Origin: Alitta virens
Taxonomy: Eukaryota; Annelida; Polychaeta; Phyllodocida; Nereididae
DNA: 64,000 nt
Direction of reading: 5' to 3'
NCBI GenBank assembly: GCA_932294295.1
Contig: OW028584.1
Span: forward strand, 32,497,969 to 32,561,968
The notes beneath the pieces are model-generated. The model was not told the origin of the DNA, did no database searches, and saw only the letters and a program-made list of their open reading frames with translations. Each line of letters begins with the position of its first letter. The stretch's first letter is position 1. Positions 11,156-23,238 of the stretch are shown here, in pieces. The translations under genes and the position numbers were made by a program.

Positions 11156-11343
11156 TTCGCTAACGCATGTTCTTGCCGCTATGAGGTTTGATTGATGAGG
11201 CTAGAGAGATGAGTCCACCCATGTTACATATTTACCCCATTGGTGGGATCTTTTACTTGCCTCAGCATAGACGCTGATTATGAAGGACCGCCATCCGAAC
11301 GACATTCAGCTCATGGAGGGTGCCCGGGCCTGGGATTGTGTAA

Positions 11344-11843
11344 GATTGTTTTAGTTCAGTGAGAGAGCTCTAGGCCTGTGCAAAGCAGTCTAGTTCAGTA
11401 AATGGGCCCCAGGACTGAGTAGAAGGAAAGTCACTCGGTGCAACAACGTAGTACTGAAATCCTGAAACGCAAAACGACCCTTAAATAGCCCAGAATCGCT
11501 ACAATGGTTACATTTTGGCTAGTATAAGTAATATGAAGTAAACAGCAGGAATCAGAGAGGGGGAAGGCCGAGAGAGAGAAGGAGCAAAGGCAGAGAGAGA
11601 GAGAGAAGGGGGAAAAAGATCATAGCAGAGAGATCATAGCAGAATACAAGGTGGTCTGTAATTGATGTATGGATGATGTCAGTATTCTGAAGAAAGACTT
11701 GAACTGGTTCTGGTGTTCCCTTATCCCATGACACTGCAAGGGACACAGCCTGACTTCCGGCGGTCAACAGGTCCGGTTTTTGGATTTCAGTACTACGTTG
11801 TTGCACCGAGTGACTTTCCTTCTACTCATCACGGAAGCGAGAT
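11344..11843 (+). repeat. 500-bp direct repeat, left copy (candidate LTR)
   Basis: Near-identical to 12,709-13,120 apart from a deletion of about 45 bp and loss of the right inverted arm in the second copy. Contains an AG-rich tract (GAGAGAGA) and an internal 47-bp inverted repeat, arms 11,416-11,462 and 11,782-11,828. A gag-like zinc-knuckle ORF lies between the two copies, so an LTR pair is plausible. TGG at about 11,849 just after the copy could start a primer-binding site, but I could not define TG...CA ends or a target duplication. A segmental duplication is the alternative. Confidence 0.6.
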
Positions 11844-11887
11844 TTTACAATGGTAATCACTGAATTGCAAAAAAAAGTTTCAAGGAT

Positions 11888-12121
11888 ATGGAAAGTAGGT
11901 TAGAGTTCTGGTCCCAAACATTACAAAAGGCTGTAACAAAAAGAGAAATTATTGATAAATGCTATTTCTGTGGGCAACAAGGGCACACACACAGGACCTA
12001 CTGGGACAAACATAGTCATCAGCAGGATTCTGACAATCAGAGGCCGCAATATTCTAAATACCAGGCAAGGAATCAGCGAAGAAACATTTCATCAGTGATA
12101 TGTTTTATGAACAATGTTTAA
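11888..12121 (+). pseudogene. Gag-like CCHC zinc-knuckle remnant
   Basis: A 77-aa open stretch with CYFCGQQGHTHRTYW, i.e. C-x2-C-x4-H-x4-C spacing with the last Cys replaced by Tyr. It is followed by a Gln/Asn/Arg-rich tail. Zinc knuckles of this form bind nucleic acid in the Gag of LTR retrotransposons. It sits between two long direct repeats, supporting a gutted LTR element. No protease, RT or integrase remains. Confidence 0.5.
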
Positions 12122-12124
12122 CTT

Positions 12125-12575
12125 GGTCAATCTTTAATTGTTTTATTTTATTATTGGACTCCATTTCAGTGACATTAATAAGTGGACTATACTATGGATT
12201 TTGCAACATAATGACTATATGTCTACCTCATTAACATTGATGAATTGATGATTATAATGGTTGCATTTATAAAGTAATGATGTATTGATATTGAGTAATG
12301 ACCACTCTTGGATTTGATTGATTGATGTTATTTAGTCACATTATGTGTATTTCAGATATTTAGTAATGTTAATGATAATGTTACCTAATGATAGTAACAT
12401 TATTTTGATTCAATATACTACTTAGAATCATTATACTTAATACTATACATTCCGTATATTATGATTTCCAATTATTATCTTTTTCACAATATTTTTCCAG
12501 TCTTACTTTCTGTTAGCTAGCTAGTTTTATGCCAAATTTGGCCTGTCGGCAATTTGTCACAAAAAGAATGGCGGG
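12125..12575. other. AT-rich spacer between the direct repeats
   Basis: Low-complexity ATG/TGATTGATG-rich sequence with no gene. Just to its right (12,600-12,760) is a degenerate array of about 45-bp units built on CTAGGCNTGTGCAAARCAGT. Confidence 0.45.
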
Positions 12576-12708
12576 CATGTGCCATAGTGAGGCACCTAGC
12601 AAGATTGTGTAGGACTGGGCAAGGCAGTTAGTTGGTTTAGTTCATTGAAAGAACACTAGGCGTGGGCAAAACAGTTTAGTTTAGTGCATGAACACTATGG
12701 CTGTGCAA

Positions 12709-13120
12709 GATTGTTTTAGTTCAGTGAGAGAGCCCTAGGCCTGTGCAAAGCAGTCTAGTTCAATAAATTGGCCCCAGGACTGAGTAGAAGGAAAGTCACT
12801 CAGTGCAACAACGTAGTACTGAAATCCTGAAATGCAAAATGACCCTTAAATAGCCCAGAATCGCTACAATGGTTACATTTTGGCTAGTATAAGTAATATG
12901 AAGTAAACAGCAGGAATCAGAGAGGGGGAAGGCCGAGAGAGAGAAGGAGCAAAGGCAGAGAGAGAGAAAGAAGGGGGAAAAAGATCATAGCAGAGAGATC
13001 ATAGCAGAATACAAGGTCGTCTGTAATTGATGTATGGATGATGCCTTGACACTGCAAGGGACACAGCCTGACTTGCGGCGGTCAACAGGTCCACCCGGAC
13101 CTCATCACGGAAGCGAGATA
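12709..13120 (+). repeat. 412-bp direct repeat, right copy (candidate LTR)
   Basis: Second copy of the 11,344-11,843 sequence. It lacks about 45 bp after GGATGATG and the 47-bp right inverted arm, where it reads GGTCCACCCGGACC, a small palindrome that suggests a repaired junction. Both copies end in CATCACGGAAGCGAGAT. Confidence 0.6.
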
Positions 13121-13124
13121 CAAA

Positions 13125-14530
13125 CCCTTATGAATGAATAAGCACTACAACACACTAAAGATCAATAACATATTTTTCTGCAGGGCTGGTCTTTCTTTTA
13201 AATGTTTTGCACTGCATTATTAATGAGATTTTAAAATAACTATTGTGTTTGAATTGTACATTATTGCTTTTTTTTAATGAAGTTGGTCATATGTTTTTCA
13301 AACTCATGTTGTAGAAAATTATCCTACTGAACAAATATTATAATTTTGTAACTTTGTATGAATTATACGCAATTATAAGCTTTGCTTTCGCTGGTTAATA
13401 AACATTAATTTTAACCAGTTTCAAGCTAGGAAGTATAGAACTTGAAAAAATTAGGGGGAAGGGGGAGGGTTGAAATGTAGTGTCTACCGAGGGATTGGCC
13501 ATGGTGTAAGTGTAAAACAATATGTTGTCCCCCTTCCCATCCAATCACAGCTGTCTACAATATTCAGTACAATATAAATCACGAGATAAAAATAACTTTG
13601 GCATTTTTTTGTCATTTTATATTGAATAAATTTACATTTCAATCCCACCGTCGAACTACACCCAAGTCAAATATACGTTCATTAACATGTTTGCAGTTTT
13701 TTTAATAGCATATGTTTGCTTAAATGCTATTTATGTCATCTAAACAACCTGCTCATGTATGAGTGAATTTCAGACAAATTTTGGTTCATCTCGATCTAGG
13801 CAGAAAATCTTTAAAATTGTCATAATACCATTTGTTTTGAGAAATATTTTGTAAATGAGATTTCCATGTTAAGCCCAAAATTATTGCCTAAATACATTAT
13901 TTCTTTTACAAATAGGGATATACTAATTTTTGGCAAATTTGGCTATTTAACCTTTGTTTTAGGTATGAATCTGCCTTTATCGGGGCAACAAAAAGATAGG
14001 GGGGGGGGGGGAAATTGAGAAATCTACATGTGTAGCCTATTTCCTTCTATAATTACTTCAATACCCTCAGCTCCTGCTATTACATATTGCTTATAAAAAT
14101 GTTTCCTTAACAACACAAAAAGTGTCCTTTGACATGTTGCATGTCATCAACTTATTTCGAAAATCATTGCTTCTGTTTTCTCAGAACTAAAAGGAAGTTG
14201 TGTTAAGCTTAAACCCTTTAAATTCGTGGCAAAGAACTGCAGTACACTAACAGCCATCTCCCTTTTTTGTATTTCCTCAACTTAAACATTTTCAGTTTGT
14301 CTGCTAGGTGAACAATAGAATAGCATAGAATATAAAATAAAGCAAGCTATGCATAAATTTCGCATTCTTCCTTACCTAGCCAACAAAATTGTGCTTTATA
14401 TAACAAATCTTTTGTTATGTCGTCCATGGTGTGTTCATCCATTGAATTGGAAGAGCTATTTGATCAATATGCAGATATGAGCAACTTGTTGACCAAATGG
14501 ATAGCATTCGTGTGAAACATATACTAGTTT
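13125..14530. other. Intergenic, nothing recognised
   Basis: AT-rich, with a poly-G run at about 14,000-14,011. No coding exon or element ends that I can support. Confidence 0.5.
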
Positions 14531-14544
14531 TCATTCCCTGGTGG

Positions 14545-14696
14545 CTTCCAACCACTGGGTCCCGGGTTCGATTCCCTGTCGAGCCTATGTTGGATGGCTG
14601 TTTCATCCTTTGTCTCATTGCCGTGGTCCCTACCTGTCCTAATTAGCCCATCAGGTGCAGAAATACAGGACGTAAGCCCTAATCCACCACCACCAC
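14545..14696 (+). mobile_element. tRNA-derived SINE, 5'-truncated, with 13-bp TSD
   Basis: Same family as 3966-4119 and truncated in almost the same place inside the tRNA-like head. The B-box GGTTCGATTCC is kept and the tail is (CCA)n. The direct repeat CATTCCCTGGTGG at 14,532-14,544 and 14,697-14,709 is the target duplication. Confidence 0.9.
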
Positions 14697-14935
14697 CATT
14701 CCCTGGTGGGGCACTGACAGACAATGACCATACATGGAGGCTTTGCAGCAATAGGAGAGAGGAGATGCTTTCTTGATATGTACAGTGACCCAGGAGCAGT
14801 GCAATCAACCATTGTAACGTTAATTCCTGTTTTAATTAATAAAATTCGGTGGCTGGGAATCGTCTGTAACTATAGTCTTTGTTTTAGTCCTTATTCCTTA
14901 CCATTTTCTGCTGTTCGAAGTTCTATATGATAAAA

Positions 14936-14992
14936 TATTAAAAATTGTGTTAACCCTTTAACTACCAAACAACGCTATCTTATCTTATCTAA
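14936..14992 (-). repeat. Copy of the unit that abuts the 22.9-kb GATAA repeat
   Basis: About 50 bp (AACCCTTTAACTACCAAAC core followed by CTATCTTATCTTATCT) is the reverse complement of 22,945-22,995. In both places GATAA-type repeats adjoin the same unique edge. The repeat tract and this edge therefore belong to one dispersed element, here with a short tail. Confidence 0.7.
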
Positions 14993-15043
14993 TCAGCATT
15001 TAAGAAATCTGGGTTAGTGTTAGGTGTCAGCTAGAAAGAAATT

Positions 15044-15243
15044 GTGTGTGTGTGTGTGATTAGGGCTTTAAGTCCTGTATTTCTGCACCAGTTGGGCTAA
15101 TTAGCAGCTGATTAGGACAGGCAGAGACCATGGCAATGAGACAAAGGATGAAACAGTCTTCCAAATTAGGCTCGACCGGGAATCCGAACCCAGCGGTTGG
15201 AAGCCCAGAGCGCTACTTATGAGCTAGGCCCCCGCGCTATCAA
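15044..15243 (-). mobile_element. Full-length tRNA-derived SINE with 13-bp TSD
   Basis: Minus-strand copy with a complete tRNA-like head (GGGGGCCTAGCTCATAAGTA, B-box, GTCGAGCC), the shared body, and an (AC)n tail at 15,044-15,058. The direct repeat CTAGAAAGAAATT at 15,031-15,043 and 15,244-15,256 marks the insertion. The AC tail, not CCA, points to a different tail expansion from the 4.0- and 14.5-kb copies. Confidence 0.88.
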
Positions 15244-15259
15244 CTAGAAAGAAATTAAT

Positions 15260-15690
15260 CACGATCTATTTTTAGTTTGGTGTTGAGGCAAGGTCATTTG
15301 GATGTTTGGGCAAATAAATCACAACCAGCCATTTAGCCTACAGACATATGTTTTACAGGGTGCAGTTTTGATTTGTATGTTCCCCGGCAGTTTTTAATTT
15401 TTTATTCAGCAAATAGTTACATGTATTTGCATGGCAAAAACAACTCACTAATGAAAGAGGCTTTTTTCTTTCTGTATTTTGTTTTCAAGTGCAACATCCT
15501 TGTCCTTTTTAATGATTGATGTGTTTATGAATCTGAAACACGCACATAAACTTATTATATGCTTATTAGTCGCCGAGTGAAATTAAATTTAATGTTTTTT
15601 TTTTTTACAGAAATGCTAATAAGTCAAAGCCTCAACCATAACAAACCCTTTTCAGTACCAATTAACTTCAAACTTACCTGTATTTCCAAT
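15260..15690. other. Intergenic, nothing recognised
   Basis: AT-rich, no supported features. Confidence 0.45.
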
Positions 15691-15692
15691 GA

Positions 15693-15850
15693 TACATGGC
15701 CAAATGTGCCACGTGCGTTTTCCAAGAGAAGGATAAACGCATGGAAAACGCATGGTTTTAAGCTAATTATAATGAGGCAAAAACCATGCGTTTTCTATGC
15801 CTTTAATATCAAAATGCATGGAAAAGGCACGTGGCACAATTGGCTATGTA
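15693..15850. mobile_element. MITE (TACATGGCCA family), 158 bp
   Basis: The terminal inverted repeat reads TACATGGCCAAATGTGCCAC at the left and its imperfect complement GTGGCACAATTGGCTATGTA at the right. Internal GCATGGAAAACGCATGG and AAACCATGCGTTTTC pair as well. No coding capacity. Related to 8787-8920. The palindromic TA edge could hide a TA target site, but this is not proven. Confidence 0.7.
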
Positions 15851-15854
15851 CATT

Positions 15855-17665
15855 TTTACCATCATCTCATCGGGATGGTCACAGAGATGCTATATATGTT
15901 TAGAAATTACAATGGAGAATAGAAATGATTTTATGTGGACATTTCTGTCCATTTGATGCTGCTTCATGTTCTATGTGATGAAATATGACCAAAGATTGAC
16001 TGGACATTATTTATGGCTAATAGTATACTCAATACAGCGGTGTTTTTCATGGCTTGGCTCTTGAAACTTTTCAAAGGTTTCTGATGAGCTACAGAAAAGA
16101 TTTGTGGTCGAAAGTGTGCAGGGTAAACAACTTTGTCTCACTAATAGCTTTTAAATTGTGTCTAACAGAGATATAAACATGGTGATGGACTTAAGTGTTG
16201 ATGAGTGAAAATACATTGTAATCAGTTTAATAAACTGTAGAATACAAAAAAACTGATTATAAACTAAATAGTCCATAGTGTAACTCAATCATGCATAATT
16301 CCTATTATTAGGTTACAGAGGTTTGTTTTGTGTGCAATAAAATTGGAAACTAGTTCTGCAGTTTATATTATTCCCTGGAAAATATGGATTCTCATTCCTA
16401 TATATATATATATATTTATATATGTGTGTGCTTGTGAAAATTATTGTACATATCTTTTTCATTGTATTTACTCATGTGTAAACTGAAGTGTATGTCATCT
16501 TGCTTTTCAACCTTCATGATAGGTGCTCATTATATATCAGTATTACCAGTTGTGTTAAATATATTAGGTGCTCAAATATACATATCTTTATTATTAATTC
16601 ATTATCTGGTGCTGTACATAGTTATTTATGTTTTTATTATATTGTTTTACATGCTTTTAGTTTCATTGCACTGTTATTTACCATTGATTAGCATATGCTT
16701 TTATTCATTAGACCTGAAGCTTGGGCAGCATGAGCGGCTAAGGCGTCATGGTTCGCTTATGTAAATGCTGTACATAATTTATGTTTAATTTTATGCCTTT
16801 TTATTATTTTCTTATTTTGCTTCCTTTTTCTTTCTTCTTTTTTTCTGTTTTGTGACACGTAAATCTTACTGATATTACGTCGTCAATATAATATTATATA
16901 TAAATTGTTTTTGTTTCTGAAGCAATTTCATTATTACCATGGTGGCTCCATGTTATCACATACCTTTATGATTATTGATTTAACAACTTATCTAATTTAA
17001 TTATCTTGTATAACATGCAACATGCATAAATGGTATGGTTAGTTTTTTTAGCAATGTTGAATGATTGACTAGATTGTTATTAACCCAGATCTAGTAAGAT
17101 GACCAACTTTGATTGTTTTTGCAACCACATGTTATGACACACATTACTTAGGGCCTTGCTAATAGCTAAGACAAAGCAAGCCAAGGTCATTCTCATAAAT
17201 ATGCAGGAGTTGACCCACATAGAGAAGCCAGTGGAGCCAAGGTTTGGTGTGCGAGGGTGTACTGGAATAAAAAAGCCGTCTAACTTTGAAAACAAACCAT
17301 GTGAGCAATATTGTAACAAAAATGCCATTGCAAAAATGAAAGTACTTTTATGTAATTTAGTGTCTGTACTATTCTGAAACTCCCACACTTTATATTGAAG
17401 ACATCACATGATCTTTTAATTCATATATTTTAGCGTTTTACACAACACATTTTTATTAACTATTTGCGGTGCAGCAACACTTTTAATATTGTAAAATTAA
17501 CTATAGAATATTTCAAAATTTAGTACATTGTAAATTTACCAACAACTTTAAACAGATAAACAACAAAACAAAAAATAACAGCTCTCCATTGGAAAACTGT
17601 TATATTGCTAATAGTACCAACAAAAATATGGTACATATCAACTGAGAAAGCATAACTTCTATCAT
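15855..17665. other. Intergenic, no supported gene
   Basis: AT-rich, with a TATATATA tract near 16,400. A minus-strand 102-aa open frame (17,388-17,080) has uneven composition and no family signature, so I do not call it a gene. Confidence 0.5.
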
Positions 17666-17670
17666 TGCCT

Positions 17671-18799
17671 GGCATATTACATATAATTGGCATATTATTA
17701 CATATCATATTGGCATATTATTACATATCATTGGCATATTATTACATATCATATTGGCATATTATTACATATCATATTGGCATATTATTACATACAATAT
17801 TGGCATATTATTACATATCATATTGGCATATTATTACATATCATATTGGCATATTATTACATATCGCATTGGCATATTATTACATATCATATTGGCATAT
17901 TATTACATATCATTGGCATATTATTACATATCATATTGGCATATTATTACATATCATTGGCATATTATTACATATCATATTGGCATATTATTACATATCA
18001 TTGGCATATTATTACATATCATTGGCATATTATTACATATCATATTGGCATATTATTACATATCATATTGGCATATTATTACATACAATATTGGCATATT
18101 ATTACATATCATATTGGCATATTATTACATATCATATTGGCATATTATTACATATCGCATTGGCATATTATTACATATCATATTGGCATATTATTACATA
18201 TCATTGGCATATTATTACATATCATATTGGCATATTATTACATATCATTGGCATATTATTACATATCATATTGGCATATTATTACATATCATTGGCATAT
18301 TATTACATATCATTGGCATATTATTACATATCATATTGGCATATTATTACATATCATATTGGCATATTATTACATATCATATTGGCATATTATTACATAC
18401 AATATTGGCATATTATTACATATCATATTGGCATATTATTACATTTCATATTGGCATATTATTACATATCGCATTGGCATATTATTACATATATTGGCAT
18501 ATTATTACATATCATTGGCATATTATTACATATCATATTGGCATATTATTACATATCATTGGCATATTATTACATATCATATTGGCATATTATTACATAT
18601 CATTGCCATATTATTACATATCATTGGCATATTATTACATATCATATTGGCATCTTATTACATATCATATTGGCATCTTATTACATATCATATTGGCATA
18701 TTATTACATATCATATTGGCATATTATTACATATCATATTGGCATATTATTACATATCATATTGGCATAATATTACATATCATATTGGCATATCATATG
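17671..18799. repeat. 23-bp minisatellite with higher-order repeat
   Basis: About 50 tandem copies of CATATCATATTGGCATATTATTA (23 bp) and a 19-bp variant lacking CATA/ATAT. Marker variants recur in step: CATACAATAT at 17,791, 18,082 and 18,396, and ATATCGCATT at about 17,861, 18,152 and 18,466. Spacings are 291 and 314 bp, the latter being 291 plus one 23-bp unit. The array therefore grew by duplication of blocks of about 13 units. Three long overlapping open frames across it arise from the stop-free repeat and are not genes. Confidence 0.95.
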
Positions 18800-18865
18800 A
18801 GCAACTTGTTTACATGGAGCCCCTTCCTGTTCAGATAACCTTTCACAATGAATCTCAACAATTAA

Positions 18866-19172
18866 ATGAGTGTCGTCACCTTACAGCCCAGCGACCTAAT
18901 TAAGAACATGTTTTGCCTGTTTACTCATCTAAAGTAAATTAATCAATTACTCTTAAAGGTCTAATAATGAAATTACAGTATAATTAGATGTTTAAGCTTT
19001 TAGTTTACGCAATTCTTGTTCTGATAAGCAATTCACAAAAATTGCCTTAACTAAAACAATATGAATCCGTTTCTCTTGTATTTTAAGAGAAGATTTCTGT
19101 CTATAGTTAGTCCATCGGCTACATAGTTTAACTAATCCTTTTGTTTAACTAGGTAAACTAGTGAATAATGTA
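18866..19172 (+). repeat. Diverged dispersed repeat, copy 2
   Basis: Partner of 10,396-10,742, beginning a few tens of bases after the minisatellite. No ORF. Family unknown. Confidence 0.7.
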
Positions 19173-19179
19173 GTCTTTA

Positions 19180-22100
19180 CAGAGGATAGCCCAATTGTAC
19201 GCAAAGCCGCACACTACCAGTCTTTGAACCACATGCCTTTTCACAATATTAGAATATTTACTAAATGTTTTGTCAAGTACAAATGTAATTATATGTAATT
19301 AAAGTTGTAATTAAATTGCAATTTTCTCAATAAGTTGAAAATATTGTATTGATTTTGCAATGTGTTATGACACATACTCGTGTTGTACTGTTCTGTTTTG
19401 TTTTTTCTATTTTTGTTACATTAATAATAAATTCTAAATGTTAAATATAATAGGGGATACATCCACATTAGGTCATGGTATTTTGTAAATACTCGGATGT
19501 ATCCCCTTCCAACACATTATATGTTATTTTTATATCACGTGCTATTTGTTACATATACTTGTAAATTAATGTACTTGAGTGTTGGTAAATAATAAAATGT
19601 CTAAAAATGTCACATCTTTAACAAGTTCCACCTGACCACTCTATGGTTTTATATCAGACTTTTTCATATTGTCTCCATCAGACACTTTTAGCGATGTTGA
19701 TCATTGCTTTCCTATAGGTCAGTCCTCTCCTAATGTCAACCCGGACTTTTCTAATATCTTAAATTTTCTAATAATGTCTGTTGTACCTTTTGGTACCATG
19801 AGTAGGCCTATATTCACGTGTTCTGGAATCCCTACCCCCCCCCCCCCCTGTAAAATACACAAAATGTACCAGAATTTAGAAATATTTGTCTGTAACAGCA
19901 TTCACATATAGTAAATCTTATTGCGATATTATGATCAGTATTTGTATATATTTTTGCAAAAGTTTAATCTAACATTGATATTGCAATCAGTATTTGTGAT
20001 TTTATCTGTGATTTATCCTCTATCTTTTATGTATATATACTTATATATTATTTTGCTTTAACACTGAATGTCTAAGAGCAGGACTCTGCCCAGAAAACAT
20101 CAAATTATGGCAACTGGGACCTTGAACGTTAAGCTATATATTATGTATAAAATAATGAAAACTTGTATATCATACTTCTGTAGGTGTAGTTTTAGATAGA
20201 CTTAGTGAGTAGAGCTATAGATATATGTGACATGTATCTTTTCTGATATGAAGAAGTGTCAGTATAAAAGCTATATATAGTAAAGGTCTTTCAATTAAAG
20301 AATCATCTGTTAAATACCCAACTTGAAGTCAGGCTAATCAATGCTAATACTACTTTCACTGTCCATAGCTTAGTTTCATCTGCTACGAGAAAGTTTGCAC
20401 CGTGAATGAAAACTTAATGGAGGTACCTTTCAACAGTTAAACAAGCAGAACTCTTCCTATCTGATATTTGTCATTATCACCCCAAATTACGATATGTCCT
20501 TGACATTGTCACTTTGATAATATAGTGTGTTTCTTAAACTTTTCCCAAGAATTGAGCATGTGTTTACTGGGAGTAATTGGCCGCCCCTTGCAAAAAGGGG
20601 CATCAATCAAAAATAAGGAAGAAGGACATTTTGAAACAACCCAATTGTAGACCATAAATCCATTGAGTTCATTTGACAAAACAACTAAATATAGCATCAA
20701 AACACCTCCAAATGGCTGAGGTCTAAGCCCAAATAAATAAATCGATATAGATATTGTTACATAAAGTGGTTCGATATACACAAACATATCTATGGGATGT
20801 GACGAATGTTATTATTGTACGTAAAATTACCGAGATGACATCGGACTCCATGTTTTTCCAGTTTGAGCCAATATTGCCCCAATTTAGCATGCTATATATT
20901 ATGAATAGTTTACTGAAAATTATTAAATTTGGTTAGAAATTAGAAATAAGATTGATTCGTAATCAAATACAAATTGTGCACATGGTCTCAACAGTAAATG
21001 GGTCAATGAACTTGAAGTGTTACCAAACACAAAAAGATAAATGTTATTGCCATAGTTGTTGAAGTGTGACAATCTCAAGGTGCAACTAAGTCACCAGTTT
21101 CTAAAGCTGGTGAAAACTGTGTGTGCAAGTGGCAATAGAAAGACAAAATAGATCATTATGAATAGATTTAAACAGGAACTGTCCAACAAAACACCCAATA
21201 TCTGGCACAAACATGGAATATCACCAGTGCTGATATCATTAATGGTGAAGCAAGACTGAAAACAGATCTCTCGGTACAATCTGAGAATCAGAAGAGAGCT
21301 GCTAGTATGCAATGAAAATATTTATCTTTTCTTACAATATTTACCTTTTTGGAAAAACAAAAGGTCAACATCATTCAAAATAACTGTCATGGAAGTCTTT
21401 GTGATGCCATTACTTAATTTATACTATTTACAACTAGTGGCAGTGTCCAAAAAAAAAGTTCAATGTCCCATTTTGCCTTCTCATTCTTCCCCACTTCCCC
21501 CCATATCATTTAACTGTTCACAGACCGTGAATCTTTTCCATGATAGTTTTTTTTATTATTTTATTTATTATTTTTACACTGTTTCAAGCAACGGCTATGG
21601 ACAAGTCGGTCACGAATCCTTTTTTGCATTTCCAAGGTTAGTGAAAACTGTTACTGAATATTTTGAAATTCTGGTCATATCAGTAGCTGATAAAAAATTT
21701 GTGTATACAATTTTAGGATGAAACCAAAGTGAATTCTAAGAGCACATAAATTCAAAACAAATCTATTCAGAACTTGCTAAATAAGCATGTTAATTTAGAA
21801 GAATACTAATGTAGAGCTCAACATATTAATTAATTAAAATGTAGAAATAAAACCGATTGAAGTCTTATTTATTACAGTCAACTTGACAGAGTATACAGAA
21901 ACCTAGAAGTATTTAAGATCACACCACAGTAGAAATATCACCTGTACTGCTAAATCGTTTGTCATATATTATTATCATTATTATTCATTATTATTATTAC
22001 TTTCTCCTTTCAATTGTTTTTTTACTAACTTATACTATTATTATTAATTTGTTTTTCTAGTATTATAATATTAACATTGAATCAATTTAAGGTGGCTTCT

Positions 22101-22380
22101 AACACAACCCACTGAGGTTCTTGGCAAATTTAACACTAATATGATATGTAATAATTTAAAATTTATCATGCCAAAACAAATTACAAAATATCATGCTGTA
22201 TTCTTGTTTTATTTATTTTCAATTCAATGTCGGGCAAGTTGTTTGTGTCATTTGTTTTCTATGAGATCTTAGGTGTACATTATCACCAACGTCTTATTAA
22301 TGGCCAATTTGTTCCACCTCACATGACATTTACAAAAACAATATTCTTAGATCTGAATAACTGGTCCATGAAAAGGCAAG
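19180..22380. other. Intergenic, no supported gene
   Basis: AT-rich. Small structures seen: a 12-bp-arm hairpin (GGGGATACATCC, 19,453-19,464 with 19,495-19,506) and a poly-C run at about 19,836-19,848. ORFs here are short and lack family signatures. Confidence 0.5.
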
Positions 22381-22387
22381 ACAACCC

Positions 22388-22896
22388 ATGACAGTGCAAT
22401 AAAGTGCAATACAGTGCAAGGCAGTGCAATACAGTGCAATACAGTGCAATACAGTGCAAGACAGTGCAATACAGTGCAAGACGAGACAAGTCACGACAAG
22501 ACGAGACGAGATAAAATAAGATAAGATAAGATAAGATAAAATAGGATAAAATAAAATAAGATAAGCTAAGAATATAAGATAAGATATTTAAGATAAAATA
22601 AGATCAGATAAGACAGGATAAAATAAGGTAAAATAAGCTAAGAATATAAGATAAGATAAGATAAGATAAGATAAAATAGGATAAATTAAAACAAGATAAG
22701 CTAAGAATATAAGATAAGATATTTAAGATAAAATAAGATCAGATAAGACAGGATAAAATAAGGTAAAATAAGCTAAGAATATAAGATAAGATAAGATAGG
22801 ATAAAATAAGATAAGATAGGATAAAATAAGATTAGATAAGAATATAAGATAAGATAAGATAAGATAAAATAAGATCAGCTAAGACAGGATAAGATA

Positions 22897-22927
<31 letters not shown>

Positions 22928-22965
22928 ATAAGATAAGATAGGATAAAATAAGATAGCGTAGTTTG
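22388..22965. repeat. CAGTGCAATA and GATAA-type simple repeats
   Basis: Starts with 10-bp units (ACAGTGCAAT), passes through GACGAGACAA-type transition sequence, and becomes a long tract of AAGAT/GATAA pentamers. The tract holds repeated blocks of about 90 bp marked by AAGCTAAGAATATAAGAT and AAGACAGGATAAAATAAG. Confidence 0.9.
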
Positions 22966-23141
22966 GTAGTTAAAGGGTTAACACAATTTTTAATATAAAT
23001 GTCACTTAAATTTCTTACCCATGAAAACCCTTCTCTATCCAAATTAAGTTTCCTATTTTTCCAATGGTAATTGTATGCCATTTTGTCATCGTTATAGCCA
23101 TCTGTTATGGTAACGGAGAAGCAGCAGAAATTGCAATAGAG

Positions 23142-23147
23142 AATATA
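23142..23147. repeat. Polinton target-site duplication, left
   Basis: AATATA immediately before the left terminal repeat, matched by AATATA at 44,487-44,492 immediately after the right terminal repeat. A 6-bp duplication is the normal product of Polinton integrase. Confidence 0.9.
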
Positions 23148-23238
23148 ACTACTTTAGTGCCCCAATGATATCACAGCTGGTTATGATATCATATCCAGCT
23201 ATGGCTGATATCATATCCAACTATGGCTGTCCAAGCTC
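23148..23238. repeat. Polinton left terminal inverted repeat
   Basis: Pairs with 44,418-44,486. This end is longer by about 21 bp because an ATATCATATCCARCTATGGCT unit is duplicated in tandem. The sequence is full of TGATATCA-type palindromes. Weaker similarity continues inward into a CCCCTCGGGG-like stretch. Confidence 0.9.

Noticed and set aside
17080..17388. A 102-aa minus-strand protein gene
   Set aside because: No family signature, no splice or start context, and composition typical of chance ORFs in AT-rich DNA.
17665..18903. Three long open frames (338-412 codons) in overlapping phases
   Set aside because: They consist only of the AYYYIS/HIITYH translation of a 23-bp minisatellite; no independent coding signal.
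21389..21721. A 110-aa plus-strand ORF
   Set aside because: Low-complexity Ser/Pro/Phe/Tyr composition over T-rich sequence, no recognisable motif.
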